Shown here in pieces: positions 26,724 to 34,838 of a stretch of 59,723 nucleotides of DNA; the first letter of the stretch is position 1, and every line of letters starts with the position of its first letter. The stretch covers positions 1 to 59,723 of the forward strand of contig CALFRN010000348.1 in the NCBI GenBank assembly GCA_937919085.1. Direction: 5' to 3'. The position numbers and the translations under genes were made by a program. The notes beneath the pieces were generated by a model that did no database searches, was not told the DNA's origin, and saw only the letters and a list, made by a program, of their open reading frames with translations. The stretch comes from an uncultured Reyranella sp. GTDB lineage: Bacteria > Pseudomonadota > Alphaproteobacteria > Reyranellales > Reyranellaceae.

Positions 26724-27424
26724 GCCGGCTGCTCCATCGGCGTGGCATCGCGACCGCGCAGCACGATGTCGAATTCGTAGGCCAGCGCCCATTCCGGCTG
26801 CGTGCCGTCCATGTCGAAGGCCGCCTGCAGGCGATGACGCGCTCCCTCGGGCACCGAATTGTAGATCGGATCGAACACCAGCAACGGGTCGTCGGGAAAG
26901 TACATCTGGGTGATCAGGCGTGTGGCAAAGGCGGGGCCGAACAGCGAGAAGTGGATGTGCGCCGGCCGCCAGGCGTTCCTGTGGTTGCCCCACGGATAGG
27001 CGCCGGGCTTGATGGTGACGAAGCGATAGGCGCCGTTGTCGTCGGCACGGGCGCGGCCACCGCCATAGAAGTTGGGATCGAGCGGCGCATCGTGCTGGTC
27101 GCCGGGATGGTGGTAGCGGCCGGCGGCGTTGCACTGCCAGATCTCGACCAGGGCGTTGGGTACGGCCCTGCCGTCCTCGTCGAGGACGCGGCCGTGGACG
27201 ACGATGCGCTCGCCGAGCGGCGCGCCCATGCGCTGGCGCGTCAGATCGTTCTCCTGGGCGCCCAGCCGTTCGTCGCGCCGCAACGGGCCGGTGATCTCCG
27301 ACAGGGTCTGCGGCAATGCCACAGCCGGCCGGGTCGGCGAGCGGCTGGCCGTCGACTTGTATCCGTCGAAGCGGTTCGGCGGATGCTGGCCGGGCGGAGT
27401 CCGGCGGTAAGGATCATGGACCAT
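26720..27424 (-). CDS. pcaH: protocatechuate 3,4-dioxygenase beta subunit PcaH
   Basis: 234 residues. PcaH holds the catalytic non-heme Fe(III). The four ligands are visible: Tyr104 (NAAGRYHHPGDQ), Tyr143 (KPGAYPWGNH), and His156 and His158 (RPAHIHFSLFG). It opens protocatechuate between its hydroxyls. It starts only 13 bases after the stop of the phosphonate monoester hydrolase gene, so that gene, pcaH, pcaG and pcaB look like one transcript. No pcaQ-type regulator is present. Confidence 0.97.
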   Translation of the reverse strand: MVHDPYRRTPPGQHPPNRFDGYKSTASRSPTRPAVALPQTLSEITGPLRRDERLGAQENDLTRQRMGAPLGERIVVHGRVLDEDGRAVPNALVEIWQCNAAGRYHHPGDQHDAPLDPNFYGGGRARADDNGAYRFVTIKPGAYPWGNHRNAWRPAHIHFSLFGPAFATRLITQMYFPDDPLLVFDPIYNSVPEGARHRLQAAFDMDGTQPEWALAYEFDIVLRGRDATPMEQPA

Positions 27425-27437
27425 CGGTCATTCTACC

Positions 27438-28970
27438 CTAGGCGGCGCGCACCTCCAGCCCCTGCGGCGTGGCGCGATAGCCGGTCAGGGCCCGTTCGGC
27501 ATGGCCGAGGCGCCAGTCGAGCATCCGGGCGGCATACTCGCCCATGCGCGCGGCATAGGCCGGATCGCCGGCCCGGTTCACGAACTGACCGGGATCGTTC
27601 CCGAGGTCGAAGAACAGCGGCGGCAGGGCGGCGAAGTGCACGTACTTGAAGGCCTCGTCCTGCACGACGGCAAGCCCGCACTTGTCCATCGCCACGCCCA
27701 GCGCCGATTCGGGCTGGCTGTAATGGAGATCGCGGAAGTCGAACTCGTAATGGACTTCTGTGCGCCAATCGGCTGGCGTCTCGCCGGCGCAGAACGGCAG
27801 CAGCGATCGGCCGTCGCACTGGCGCGGCACCGGCAGGCCCAGCCATTCGAGGATGGTCGGCATGGTGTCGATGGTCTCGGTAAAGCGCTCGACGATGGTG
27901 CCGCGCGTTGCCTTCGCATCGGGCCTTGGATCGCGGACGATCATCGGGATCCTGTAGGACTCGTCGAAGTAGCCGATCTTGCCCAGCAGATGATGATCGC
28001 CCAACTGCTCGCCGTGATCGCAGGTGAAGACGATCAGCGTGTCGTCCCACTGGCCGGTGGCCTTCAGGTAGTCGAACACGCGGCCGAGATGGTCGTCGAT
28101 CTCGCTCATCAGGCCGCAATAGGTTGCGCGCAACTGCGCCACCTCCTCCTCGTTCATGGCGGAACCCAGGCCCTGGCCATCCTGGAAGAAGCTCGCCTGC
28201 TTGACGTTGTTCACATAGTAGGCGAGCAGCGCGTTCTGCTGCGCCTCCTCGGCCGGCGACGCGGCCCGCGCCGGCCGGGGCATGTCCTGCGGCCGATACA
28301 TGGCGTTGTAGGGCGCCGGGGCGATGAACGGCGGATGCGGCCGGTAGTAGCCGAGATGCAGGAACCACGGCCGGCCGGCGTGGCCGCGCAGATAGGCGAG
28401 CCCGTTCTCCGTGAACCACGCGGTATCGGACAGCTCTTTCGGGATGCACGCCGGCCGCGCCGTCGCGCCTGAGCCGGCGCCGCCCTGCGGCAACCAGATC
28501 TCCTCGCGGACCGGGGGCAGCTTGAATCCCTGGCTCGCCACCCAGCCGAAATAGGCGTCGCGGTTCTCGAAGGCACCGACCGGACGGAAGCCATCCATGA
28601 TGTCGCCCAGCACGAAGAAGCGCGGATCCTGCGGCGACGTCGTGCGCGGATCGGGCGTCGTCGTGGTGTAGCCGACCAGTGCCGGATCGTAGCCGCCACG
28701 CCTGAGTTCGTGGGCAAGGTTGGTGAAGCGCGCGTCCAAGGGAATGGTGTTCTGCACCGCGCGATGGTTCATCATGTACTGGCCGGTCAACAGGCTCGCC
28801 CGCGCCGGACCGCACGGCACCGCCTGGGTGAAGTGGTTGCGGAAGGTCACGCCCTCGGCGCACAGCCGGTCGAGATTGGGCAGCCTGAGATAGTCGGCGC
28901 CGAGCTTGGGCAGCATCAGCCCGCGCCACTGGTCGACCACGATCAACAACACGTTCTTGGCGGCAGGCAT
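27438..28970 (-). CDS. phosphonate monoester hydrolase / phosphodiesterase (sulfatase superfamily)
   Basis: 510 residues from ATG 28970, chosen because MPAAKNVLLIVVDQWRG is the family N-terminus. The nucleophile is Cys53 in CGPARASLLTG, a C-x-P-x-R motif whose Cys becomes formylglycine; metal ligands appear as VVDQWRG and CDHGEQLGDHHLLGKIGY. The segments MNHRAVQNTIPLD, GYTTTTPDPRTTS, LGDIMDGFRPVGAFE and HYEFDFRDLHYSQP closely match the rhizobial phosphonate monoester hydrolases (PehA-like) as I remember them. Those hydrolyse phosphonate monoesters and phosphodiesters, with side activity on sulfate esters. It heads the pca operon. Maturation needs a formylglycine-generating enzyme not seen here. 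Confidence 0.88.
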   Translation of the reverse strand: MPAAKNVLLIVVDQWRGLMLPKLGADYLRLPNLDRLCAEGVTFRNHFTQAVPCGPARASLLTGQYMMNHRAVQNTIPLDARFTNLAHELRRGGYDPALVGYTTTTPDPRTTSPQDPRFFVLGDIMDGFRPVGAFENRDAYFGWVASQGFKLPPVREEIWLPQGGAGSGATARPACIPKELSDTAWFTENGLAYLRGHAGRPWFLHLGYYRPHPPFIAPAPYNAMYRPQDMPRPARAASPAEEAQQNALLAYYVNNVKQASFFQDGQGLGSAMNEEEVAQLRATYCGLMSEIDDHLGRVFDYLKATGQWDDTLIVFTCDHGEQLGDHHLLGKIGYFDESYRIPMIVRDPRPDAKATRGTIVERFTETIDTMPTILEWLGLPVPRQCDGRSLLPFCAGETPADWRTEVHYEFDFRDLHYSQPESALGVAMDKCGLAVVQDEAFKYVHFAALPPLFFDLGNDPGQFVNRAGDPAYAARMGEYAARMLDWRLGHAERALTGYRATPQGLEVRAA

Positions 28971-29040
28971 GCAATTCCCCGTGGTTGGACGTGCGCGATT
29001 ATCGGCTAGAGTGCGCTCAAATGAGTGGAGGAGACAACAC

Positions 29041-30072
29041 GTGGCACGTTTCAAGATCGTGACGACGGGACCGGGCGGCACCGACCATTCCCTCGAGATG
29101 GAGACCCTGGGCGCCCTCGGCGCCGAGATCGTCGAGGTCTCGGGCGGCGACGACGAGCTGATGAAGGCCGTGGTCGACGCCGATGCGATCTACGGCAAGG
29201 GCCGCCCGCGCATCACCGCCAAGGTGATCGAAGCGGGCAAGAAGCTGAAGGTGGTGTCGCTGCCCAGCGTCGGCGTCGACTCGGTCGATGTCGAGGCCGC
29301 CACCAGGCTCGGCATTCCGGTCACCAACGTGCCCGACACCTTCATCGAGGAGGTGGCCGACCATGCCATGACCCTGATCCTGTCGAGCTGGCGGCGTCTG
29401 GTCGTGCAGGACCAGATGGTGCGCAAGGGCGAGTGGGCCAAGGCACGGCCGATGCTCTACCAGTTCCCGCGCCTGATGGGCATGACGCTGGGCTTCATCT
29501 CGTTCGGCCATGTCGCCCGCGCCGTCGCCAAGCGGGCCGCCCCGTTCGGTTTCCAGATGCTGGCCTACGATCCCTACATCGAGGAGTTGGTGATGTCCGA
29601 CTACGGCGTCCAGCCGGTCGGGCTCGACGAACTGCTGCAGCGCTCCGACATCATCTCGATGCACGCGCCCGGCACCAAGGATGCCCATCACCTGATGAAG
29701 GAACCGCACTTCAGGAAGATGAAGAAGACGGCGCTGTTCGTGAACACCGGCCGCGGCTCCACCGTCGACGAGCCGGCGCTGATCAAGGCGCTGCAGGATG
29801 GATGGATCGCCGGCGCCGGGCTCGACGTGCTCGAAACCGAGCCGGTCGGCCACAACAACCCGTTGCTCGGCATGGACAACGTCATCCTGACCGCCCACGT
29901 CGCCTCCGCCTCCAGCCGCTTCGACCTCGCGCGCAAGCGCCGGGTCGGCGCCGAGATGGCGCTGGTGCTAGGCGGCAAGTGGCCGCGCGCCTGCGTCAAT
30001 CCGGCGGTGCTGGAGAAATCCAAGCTCGACCGCTGGCAGCCCTATTCGATGGAACGCGGCCCGGGCAACTGA
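29041..30072 (+). CDS. D-2-hydroxyacid dehydrogenase-family protein with altered nucleotide motif
   Basis: 343 residues from GTG 29041, supported by GGAGGA eight bases before it. The catalytic triad positions are occupied: Arg238 (NTGRGSTVDE), Glu265 (LETEPVG) and His286 (TAHVAS). The glycine-rich loop, normally GxGxxG, reads GFISFGHVAR (151-160), losing two of three glycines, so NAD binding may be altered. The N-terminal substrate domain is normal (LPSVGVDSVDVEAATRLGIPVTNVPDTFIEEVADHA). It is divergent from the phosphonate monoester hydrolase gene across 70 bases. Substrate unknown; phosphoglycerate-dehydrogenase relatives are closest by look. Confidence 0.85.
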   Translation: MARFKIVTTGPGGTDHSLEMETLGALGAEIVEVSGGDDELMKAVVDADAIYGKGRPRITAKVIEAGKKLKVVSLPSVGVDSVDVEAATRLGIPVTNVPDTFIEEVADHAMTLILSSWRRLVVQDQMVRKGEWAKARPMLYQFPRLMGMTLGFISFGHVARAVAKRAAPFGFQMLAYDPYIEELVMSDYGVQPVGLDELLQRSDIISMHAPGTKDAHHLMKEPHFRKMKKTALFVNTGRGSTVDEPALIKALQDGWIAGAGLDVLETEPVGHNNPLLGMDNVILTAHVASASSRFDLARKRRVGAEMALVLGGKWPRACVNPAVLEKSKLDRWQPYSMERGPGN

Positions 30073-30255
30073 CACGTCGGAAGGCTTCCTATCCTGCGCG
30101 GCCTTCCCGGCCTCAAGTCGTTGATTCCGGCTGCCTGTTTCAGATGCGAATGGGAAGCGAAGCGGGACATTTCGGCGTTCCCTCTTCCCTTCCCGTCAGG
30201 CAAATCTGTCAGCCATCGGGACAAGAAAACAGGACAGGGATCGTCTTAATTCCCG

Positions 30256-31233
30256 TCAACCCCGCCGCGTCCACCGGTCGGCATTGACGGCGCCGGGCGG
30301 GACCTCGCCCTTCACCAGCGCCTCGACCTGGCGAACCGTGTCCATCGCCTGGCTTTCGCTGGCCGGCGGCGTCAGCCCGCCGATGTGCGGCGTGGCGATG
30401 ACGTTGGGCAGGCAGGCGAGTTCGGGCGACGGCATCTGGTCCGGTGCCCGGCCGACATCCATGGCGGCGCCGGCGATGCGACCTTCGGCCAGGGCCTTCG
30501 CCAGTGCCGCCTCGTCGACGAGATTGCCGCGCGACATGTTGACGAAGAAGGCATCGGGCTTCATGCGCCCGAAGGCCGCCTCGCCCAGCAGGTTCTCGGT
30601 CTCCTCGTTGGCGATGGCGAGGCAGATCACGTAGTCGGCGCGCGCCAGAAGATCGTCGAGCGGCAGCTTGGTGAAGCGACGATCGTCGATCTGGGCATAG
30701 GGATCCGACACCAGCACGGTCATGCCGAGCCCGGCCAGCAGCGGCGCCAGGGCGCGCGAGATGCGGCCGTAGCCGACGATGCCGACCGTGCTGCCGCCGA
30801 GCTGGCGACCGACCCGGATCTCCGGTCGCCGGCCGGCGTGATAGTCGGCCACGGCGCGCGAGACGCCGCGCGAAAGATCGACCAGCAGGCCGAGCGTGAG
30901 TTCCACGACCGACTGCACGAAGCCCGCCTCGGCATGGGTTACCAGCACACCCGCCCGCGAGGCCGCTTCGACATCGATGTTGCGGATGTCGATGGCGCTA
31001 CGCATCACGACTCTCAGCCCCGGCAACCCGGCGAAGATTTCGCCCGGCACCGCGGTGGAGCGGTCGGCGATGATGAAGTCGACGTCGCGCGCCGCCGCGA
31101 TCACCCCGGCGGGATCGAGGGGGGCGCCGCCCTCGTGCAGCGTCACCTCGACCAGCTCCTGCAGGCGCGCGAGTGCGCGCGCGCCATAGTACTGCCGCCT
31201 GGCCAGCGGCACGTGGGTGAGAAGCAGCTTCAA
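30256..31233 (-). CDS. D-2-hydroxyacid dehydrogenase-family protein lacking the catalytic Glu
   Basis: 325 residues. The Rossmann loop is normal, STVGIVGYGRISRALAPL (149-165), and Arg235 (NMSRGNLVDE) and His283 (TPHIGGLT) are in place. The usual catalytic Glu in DVFxxEP is missing: the region reads MDVGRAPDQMP (258-268). It is therefore either a weak dehydrogenase or uses another acid. It converges with the dehydrogenase-like gene at 29041, with 183 bases between stops in which I see no convincing feature. Upstream is the TSUP permease gene, 95 bases away. Confidence 0.85.
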   Translation of the reverse strand: MKLLLTHVPLARRQYYGARALARLQELVEVTLHEGGAPLDPAGVIAAARDVDFIIADRSTAVPGEIFAGLPGLRVVMRSAIDIRNIDVEAASRAGVLVTHAEAGFVQSVVELTLGLLVDLSRGVSRAVADYHAGRRPEIRVGRQLGGSTVGIVGYGRISRALAPLLAGLGMTVLVSDPYAQIDDRRFTKLPLDDLLARADYVICLAIANEETENLLGEAAFGRMKPDAFFVNMSRGNLVDEAALAKALAEGRIAGAAMDVGRAPDQMPSPELACLPNVIATPHIGGLTPPASESQAMDTVRQVEALVKGEVPPGAVNADRWTRRG

Positions 31234-31328
31234 TTGGTCTCCTCCGACTCGGAAGAGACCATAATCAGGTATTTTCCGCCCGAGGTCATATGGCTGGCAA
31301 AATCAATCAGGGAGGCGTGCGCGATCAA

Positions 31329-32153
31329 CTAACCCACCAGATTATAGATCATGTACGCGGTGATGATCGCCAGAAACCCCGCATACACCTTCTTGAAGAG
31401 CTTCTTGTCCATGCCCAGCGACATCCGCGTCCCCCAGGCGGAGGCCAGCACGATTCCCGGCACCATGGCCAGGAAGACCATCCCGTCGACGAATCCGAAG
31501 TTCCACCACGGCAGATCGGGCTGGTTCCAGCCCGACAGCATGCAGCCGACCGAGCCCACGACATTGATGATCAGGGCGGACGCCGTGCCTATGGCCATGG
31601 CCTGCTGCAGCGGCATCGAGCTCGCCTTCATCGCGAACGTGTTCGCACTGCCGCCGCCGACGCCGGTCATGACCACATAGGAGCCGATGCCGCCACTGAT
31701 GAAGAAGCGAACCAATCCACGCGGCAGCTCGCGGCTGATGACGAGGGTGTCGGGGACCACGCCAAAGTACACGGCAAACACCAGGAGAACGGCGATGTAG
31801 AGCACCTTCATCACGAGCGAAGGCATATACGGGAAGAGTGCCGTGCCAATGAGCGTGCCGACGCACAACCCGACGGCCCAGCCGCGGAAGTAGTTTCCAT
31901 CGAACGTGCCCGAGGCCATCCGCCGCCGCAGTGAAATGATCCCCGACGGAATGCCAAGTGCGAGGGAGGTCGCCACCGCGACGTGCATCACCAGCTCGCC
32001 GTGCACCACCAGGTACGGGAACAGGAGCAGAAACAGCGGCACCCGCACGAATCCGCCGCCAATCCCGAAGAATCCGGACACGAAGCCGCTCGCAAATCCC
32101 GCCGCGGCGAAGATGGCGAGGTATTCGTAGATGCTGAAAGAGTCAGGGGGCAT
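31329..32153 (-). CDS. TauE/SafE (TSUP) family membrane permease
   Basis: About 274 residues from ATG 32153 (GTG 32156 is possible). Eight hydrophobic helices in two halves, each with a Gly-rich signature: FVSGFFGIGGGFVRVPLFLLLF (about 24-45) and GVGGGSANTFAMKASSMPLQQAMAIGTASAL (about 162-192). TSUP proteins move small anions such as sulfite, sulfoacetate, taurine breakdown products or organic acids across the inner membrane. No sulfonate enzyme is adjacent, so the cargo is unknown. A long gene-free stretch lies upstream. Confidence 0.9.
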   Translation of the reverse strand: MPPDSFSIYEYLAIFAAAGFASGFVSGFFGIGGGFVRVPLFLLLFPYLVVHGELVMHVAVATSLALGIPSGIISLRRRMASGTFDGNYFRGWAVGLCVGTLIGTALFPYMPSLVMKVLYIAVLLVFAVYFGVVPDTLVISRELPRGLVRFFISGGIGSYVVMTGVGGGSANTFAMKASSMPLQQAMAIGTASALIINVVGSVGCMLSGWNQPDLPWWNFGFVDGMVFLAMVPGIVLASAWGTRMSLGMDKKLFKKVYAGFLAIITAYMIYNLVG

Positions 32154-32732
32154 CACGGGATACTCGTGGCCATGACCCGGATCGCCATCGCGCCACTGCC
32201 GCCCAGCCGGACGGCATGCGCCGTGGGATCAATCGCCGAATGGCACGACTCGCTCGTCCTCATGTGGGGCCCCTCGAGCAGGTTCAATGTGGCCTCAAAT
32301 GTCCACCGCATGATCCGGCCGTGACTTGCGTTACCTTACCGCAATCCCAGCCGACATTCCCGGGATGAACCCTTGGAAGGGTGCGGACATTGGAGTCCTT
32401 CCGAGATGGATCCAATTATCGGGGCGAACTCATTTTCTTCCCCTCCCTCTGCGGGGCAAGTGCTCTCGTCTTATGAGGGCGATGGGGTCAGACCCCTCCG
32501 TCACCGTAAGACGGTGCCACCTCCCCCGCTGACGGGGGACGAAAGCGATTCTGATTCATCTGGAAAAACTCTAGCATTCTGCCGGTTTGCGGTGAAGCCG
32601 CCCCGTGCAATCCGACGCTGGAGCGGCCTGTCGCCGTGCCCCATCGATCAGCCGCGTGAACATTTCGAACAGTTCCCTCGGTACCGTGCCGACGTCCGCA
32701 TGAAATTGGCGAGAGGGCGATGCGATATTGTT
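32154..32732. other. gene-free stretch of about 580 bp
   Basis: No convincing gene is found on either strand. The first 280 bases upstream of the TSUP gene show no clear sigma-70 or sigma-54 promoter. From about 32436 to 32545 the DNA contains runs of C and G with short hairpins related to those at 34775 and 38707. The part adjoining hpxZ (32546-32732) has no recognisable feature. It probably marks the 3' end of the transporter-atzG-atzE-hpxZ operon. Confidence 0.6.
32484..32539. repeat. GC-rich hairpin element (degenerate copy)
   Basis: Two hairpins: GGGGTC-A-GACCCC (32484-32496) and TCCCCCG-CTGA-CGGGGGA (32522-32539), with CACCTCCCCCG shared with the element at 38707-38874. It lies 190-250 bases past the hpxZ stop on the transcript, so it could end the operon. 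No U-tract follows. Confidence 0.5.
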
Positions 32733-33134
32733 CTACGGCGTCTTCATCGGCGTCACCTCGCCGAGCAGAGAGACGTGCGCGGCCACGATGCGCCAACCGT
32801 CCGGGGTGCGCATCCAGGTGTGGCTCTGCCGGCCGACCTTGTTGCCGCCGTGGCGCTTGAACTCGCAGTTGGCGGTGCCGAAGTCGCGGCCGTAGGTGAC
32901 GATCCAGAGCTTCAGCAGGTCGCGGTTGACGACGAAGCCGGGATCGCGGCCGGCGCGGAAGGCGGCGATCTGGTCGTGACCGTAGAGCTGCTCGCCGATG
33001 CCGTAGCGCAGCGTGTGCGGGCTTTTCCAGAACAGCGCATCGAGCGTGATGACGTCGTTGGTGTTGAGCGCGGCCTCGTAGCGGTTGAAGGCCGCGGTCA
33101 CTTCTCCAACGACCTCGGGAATGTTGATCTCCAT
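32733..33134 (-). CDS. hpxZ: HpxZ-like NTF2-fold protein (DUF3225)
   Basis: 133 residues. NTF2/SnoaL-like fold typical of HpxZ: FNRYEAALNTNDVITLDALFWKSPHTLRYGIGEQLYGHDQIAAFRAGR and the closing GWRIVAAHVSLLG. HpxZ was named from the oxalurate (purine-ureide) pathway of Klebsiella and also occurs beside AtzE-type amidases in cyanurate/biuret clusters. Its exact reaction is not established to my knowledge. It starts nine bases after atzE and is the last gene of the operon. As a small barrel it could assist the amidase or bind a ureide product. Confidence 0.88.
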   Translation of the reverse strand: MEINIPEVVGEVTAAFNRYEAALNTNDVITLDALFWKSPHTLRYGIGEQLYGHDQIAAFRAGRDPGFVVNRDLLKLWIVTYGRDFGTANCEFKRHGGNKVGRQSHTWMRTPDGWRIVAAHVSLLGEVTPMKTP

Positions 33135-33143
33135 TGTTCCTCC

Positions 33144-34541
33144 TCAGGCCGGTGGCGCGGCGGCCACGCCCTGCTTCTCCAGGAAGGCGGCGACGCGAAG
33201 GGCCGCCTGTTCGTTGTAGGGTTTTGCGATGATCTGCACGCCGATCGGCATTGCGCCCGGCCGCTGCAGCGGCGCCACCACGACGGGCAGTCCGATGAAC
33301 GAGATCGGCTGGGTGAACAGGCCGAGGTTGGCCCGCACCGGCAATTCGACGCCGCCCAGTTTCATCATGGTCTGGCCGAGTTTGGGCGCGGTGCAGGGAG
33401 TCGCCGGCGCCAGCACGATGTCGGCCTCGTCGAAGATCTTCACGACGTTGGCCCGGTAGTGACGGCGGAAGCGCTGCGCCTTGACGTACCACGAGCCCGG
33501 CAACAGGGCGCCGGCCATGAAACGTTCGCGGGTGTCGGGGTCGAAATCCTGCGGCCGGGTCCTGAGCCGCGGCATATGGAGCTCGGCGCCTTCGATGGCG
33601 GTGATGACATAGGCCGCCGCCCGTGCCGCCGCCGCCTGCGGCAGTACCACCGTCTTCGTGGCCCCCAGCGCCTTGGCCACTGTCGCCACGGCCTCGAAAG
33701 CCTCGGGGTCGCCGCCGCGGGCGAAATAGTCGCCGGCAATGGCGATGCGCAGCCCGTCGATACCCTCGCTCAGGCGCAGCAGGGTCGGATCGGCGGGACG
33801 ATCGGTGCACACCGGATCGTCGGGATCCCAGCCCTGCATGGCATCGAAGGACAGCGCCAGGTCCGCGGTCGAGCGCGCGATCGGCCCCAGATGGTCGAAG
33901 GCGTCGACGAAGGGGAACGAGCCGGCGCGGCTCAACCGGCCATAGGTGGGCTTGAGGCCGAACAGGCCGCACAGCGAGGACGGTACGCGGATGGAACCGT
34001 TTGTGTCTGAGCCCAGGGCCAGCGGCACTTCGCCCGCCGCGACCGCGGCGCCCGAGCCGCCCGACGAGCCACCGGACATGCGCGTCGTGTCGCGAGGGTT
34101 GCGCGACGGCCCGTAGTGGGCATTCTCGCCGGTGAAGTCGTAGGCGTATTCGCCCATGTTGAGGCCGCCGACCAGGATGGCGCCGGCCGCCTCGAGCTTG
34201 CGCACCAGCGCGCCGTCGCGTGCCGCGGCGGGGCCGTCGAGATTGATCTTCGAGCCGGCGCGCGTCGGCAGGCCGGCGATGTCGAACAGGTTCTTGACCG
34301 CAAAGGGCACGCCCAGCAGCGGCCCGCGATGAAGCCCGGCATCGATCTCCGCCGCGCGCTTCTTCGCACGGTCGGCCACGATATCGGTGAAGGCATTGAT
34401 CGCAGGCTCGGCAGCAGCGATGCGCCTCAGCGTGGCGTCGACGACGGCGGCGGCTGTGGTCTTGCCGGTCATCACCGCGGCGGCGATTTCGGTCGCGGTC
34501 GCGGTCTTCGACAGGGGATCTGCCGTTTGCGGATCGCTCAT
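33144..34541 (-). CDS. atzE: AtzE-type amidase (1-carboxybiuret hydrolase family)
   Basis: 465 residues. Amidase-signature enzyme with the Ser-cisSer-Lys triad: Lys83 (VPFAVKNLFD), the GGSSGG cis-Ser region (157-162) and nucleophile Ser183 (GSDTNGSIRVPSS). The N-terminal ATEIAAAVMTGKTTAAAVVDATLRRI and the partner gene atzG mark it as AtzE rather than GatA. In Pseudomonas ADP AtzE with AtzG deaminates 1-carboxybiuret to 1,3-dicarboxyurea in cyanurate breakdown. Here no cyanurate hydrolase is nearby, so the real substrate may differ. ATG 34541 overlaps atzG as ATGA. Confidence 0.88.
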   Translation of the reverse strand: MSDPQTADPLSKTATATEIAAAVMTGKTTAAAVVDATLRRIAAAEPAINAFTDIVADRAKKRAAEIDAGLHRGPLLGVPFAVKNLFDIAGLPTRAGSKINLDGPAAARDGALVRKLEAAGAILVGGLNMGEYAYDFTGENAHYGPSRNPRDTTRMSGGSSGGSGAAVAAGEVPLALGSDTNGSIRVPSSLCGLFGLKPTYGRLSRAGSFPFVDAFDHLGPIARSTADLALSFDAMQGWDPDDPVCTDRPADPTLLRLSEGIDGLRIAIAGDYFARGGDPEAFEAVATVAKALGATKTVVLPQAAAARAAAYVITAIEGAELHMPRLRTRPQDFDPDTRERFMAGALLPGSWYVKAQRFRRHYRANVVKIFDEADIVLAPATPCTAPKLGQTMMKLGGVELPVRANLGLFTQPISFIGLPVVVAPLQRPGAMPIGVQIIAKPYNEQAALRVAAFLEKQGVAAAPPA

Positions 34542-34726
34542 GGCCGGAACACCGTTGCAGGCGTGAGCTCTTCGTCCAGTTCGACCTCGAGCAGCGGCCG
34601 CGCGATCATCATCGATCGTTCGACGTTCAGGATCACGTTGGCACGGTATTCCGCCGCGATCGGCAGGCCGATCGCCTTTGCCGCTTCGTCGACCATGCGC
34701 GCTATATCGGGTTTTTCGTCGGCCAT
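34538..34726 (-). CDS. atzG: AtzG-like small subunit (DUF4089)
   Basis: 62 residues from ATG 34726, preferred over ATG 34744 because AAGGA precedes it. It matches the DUF4089/AtzG pattern: MVDEAAKAIGLPIAAEYRANVILNVERSMMIARPLLEVELDEELTPATVFRP. AtzG forms a GatC-like tight complex with AtzE and is needed for stable amidase. The ATGA overlap with atzE fits obligate stoichiometry. A GC-rich hairpin separates it from the upstream transporter ATPase gene. Confidence 0.85.
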   Translation of the reverse strand: MADEKPDIARMVDEAAKAIGLPIAAEYRANVILNVERSMMIARPLLEVELDEELTPATVFRP

Positions 34727-34774
34727 AGGCAATCCTTCACACATGTGCTTTTCAGCTTCATTTCAAATCAGTCT

Positions 34775-34793
34775 TCTCCCCCCAAGGGGGAGA
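34775..34793 (-). repeat. hairpin between transporter ATPase gene and atzG
   Basis: TCTCCCCC, loop of three, GGGGGAGA: an 8-base stem related to the larger element at 38707-38874. It lies 46 bases after the transporter ATPase stop and 49 before the atzG start. No U-run follows, so it more likely shapes mRNA ends than stops transcription. Confidence 0.6.
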
Positions 34794-34838
34794 GGAATAT
34801 GAAAGAACGGCAAAAATGCGTGCGTGCAGTCAAGAGCA

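Noticed and set aside
30073-30255. Small gene or RNA between the convergent dehydrogenases
   Set aside because: No ribosome site, no coding bias and only a weak imperfect GGGAAG/CTTCCC pairing.
32326-32532. Short plus-strand gene in the long intergenic stretch
   Set aside because: The translation comes from hairpin-repeat DNA and lacks a ribosome site or family resemblance.
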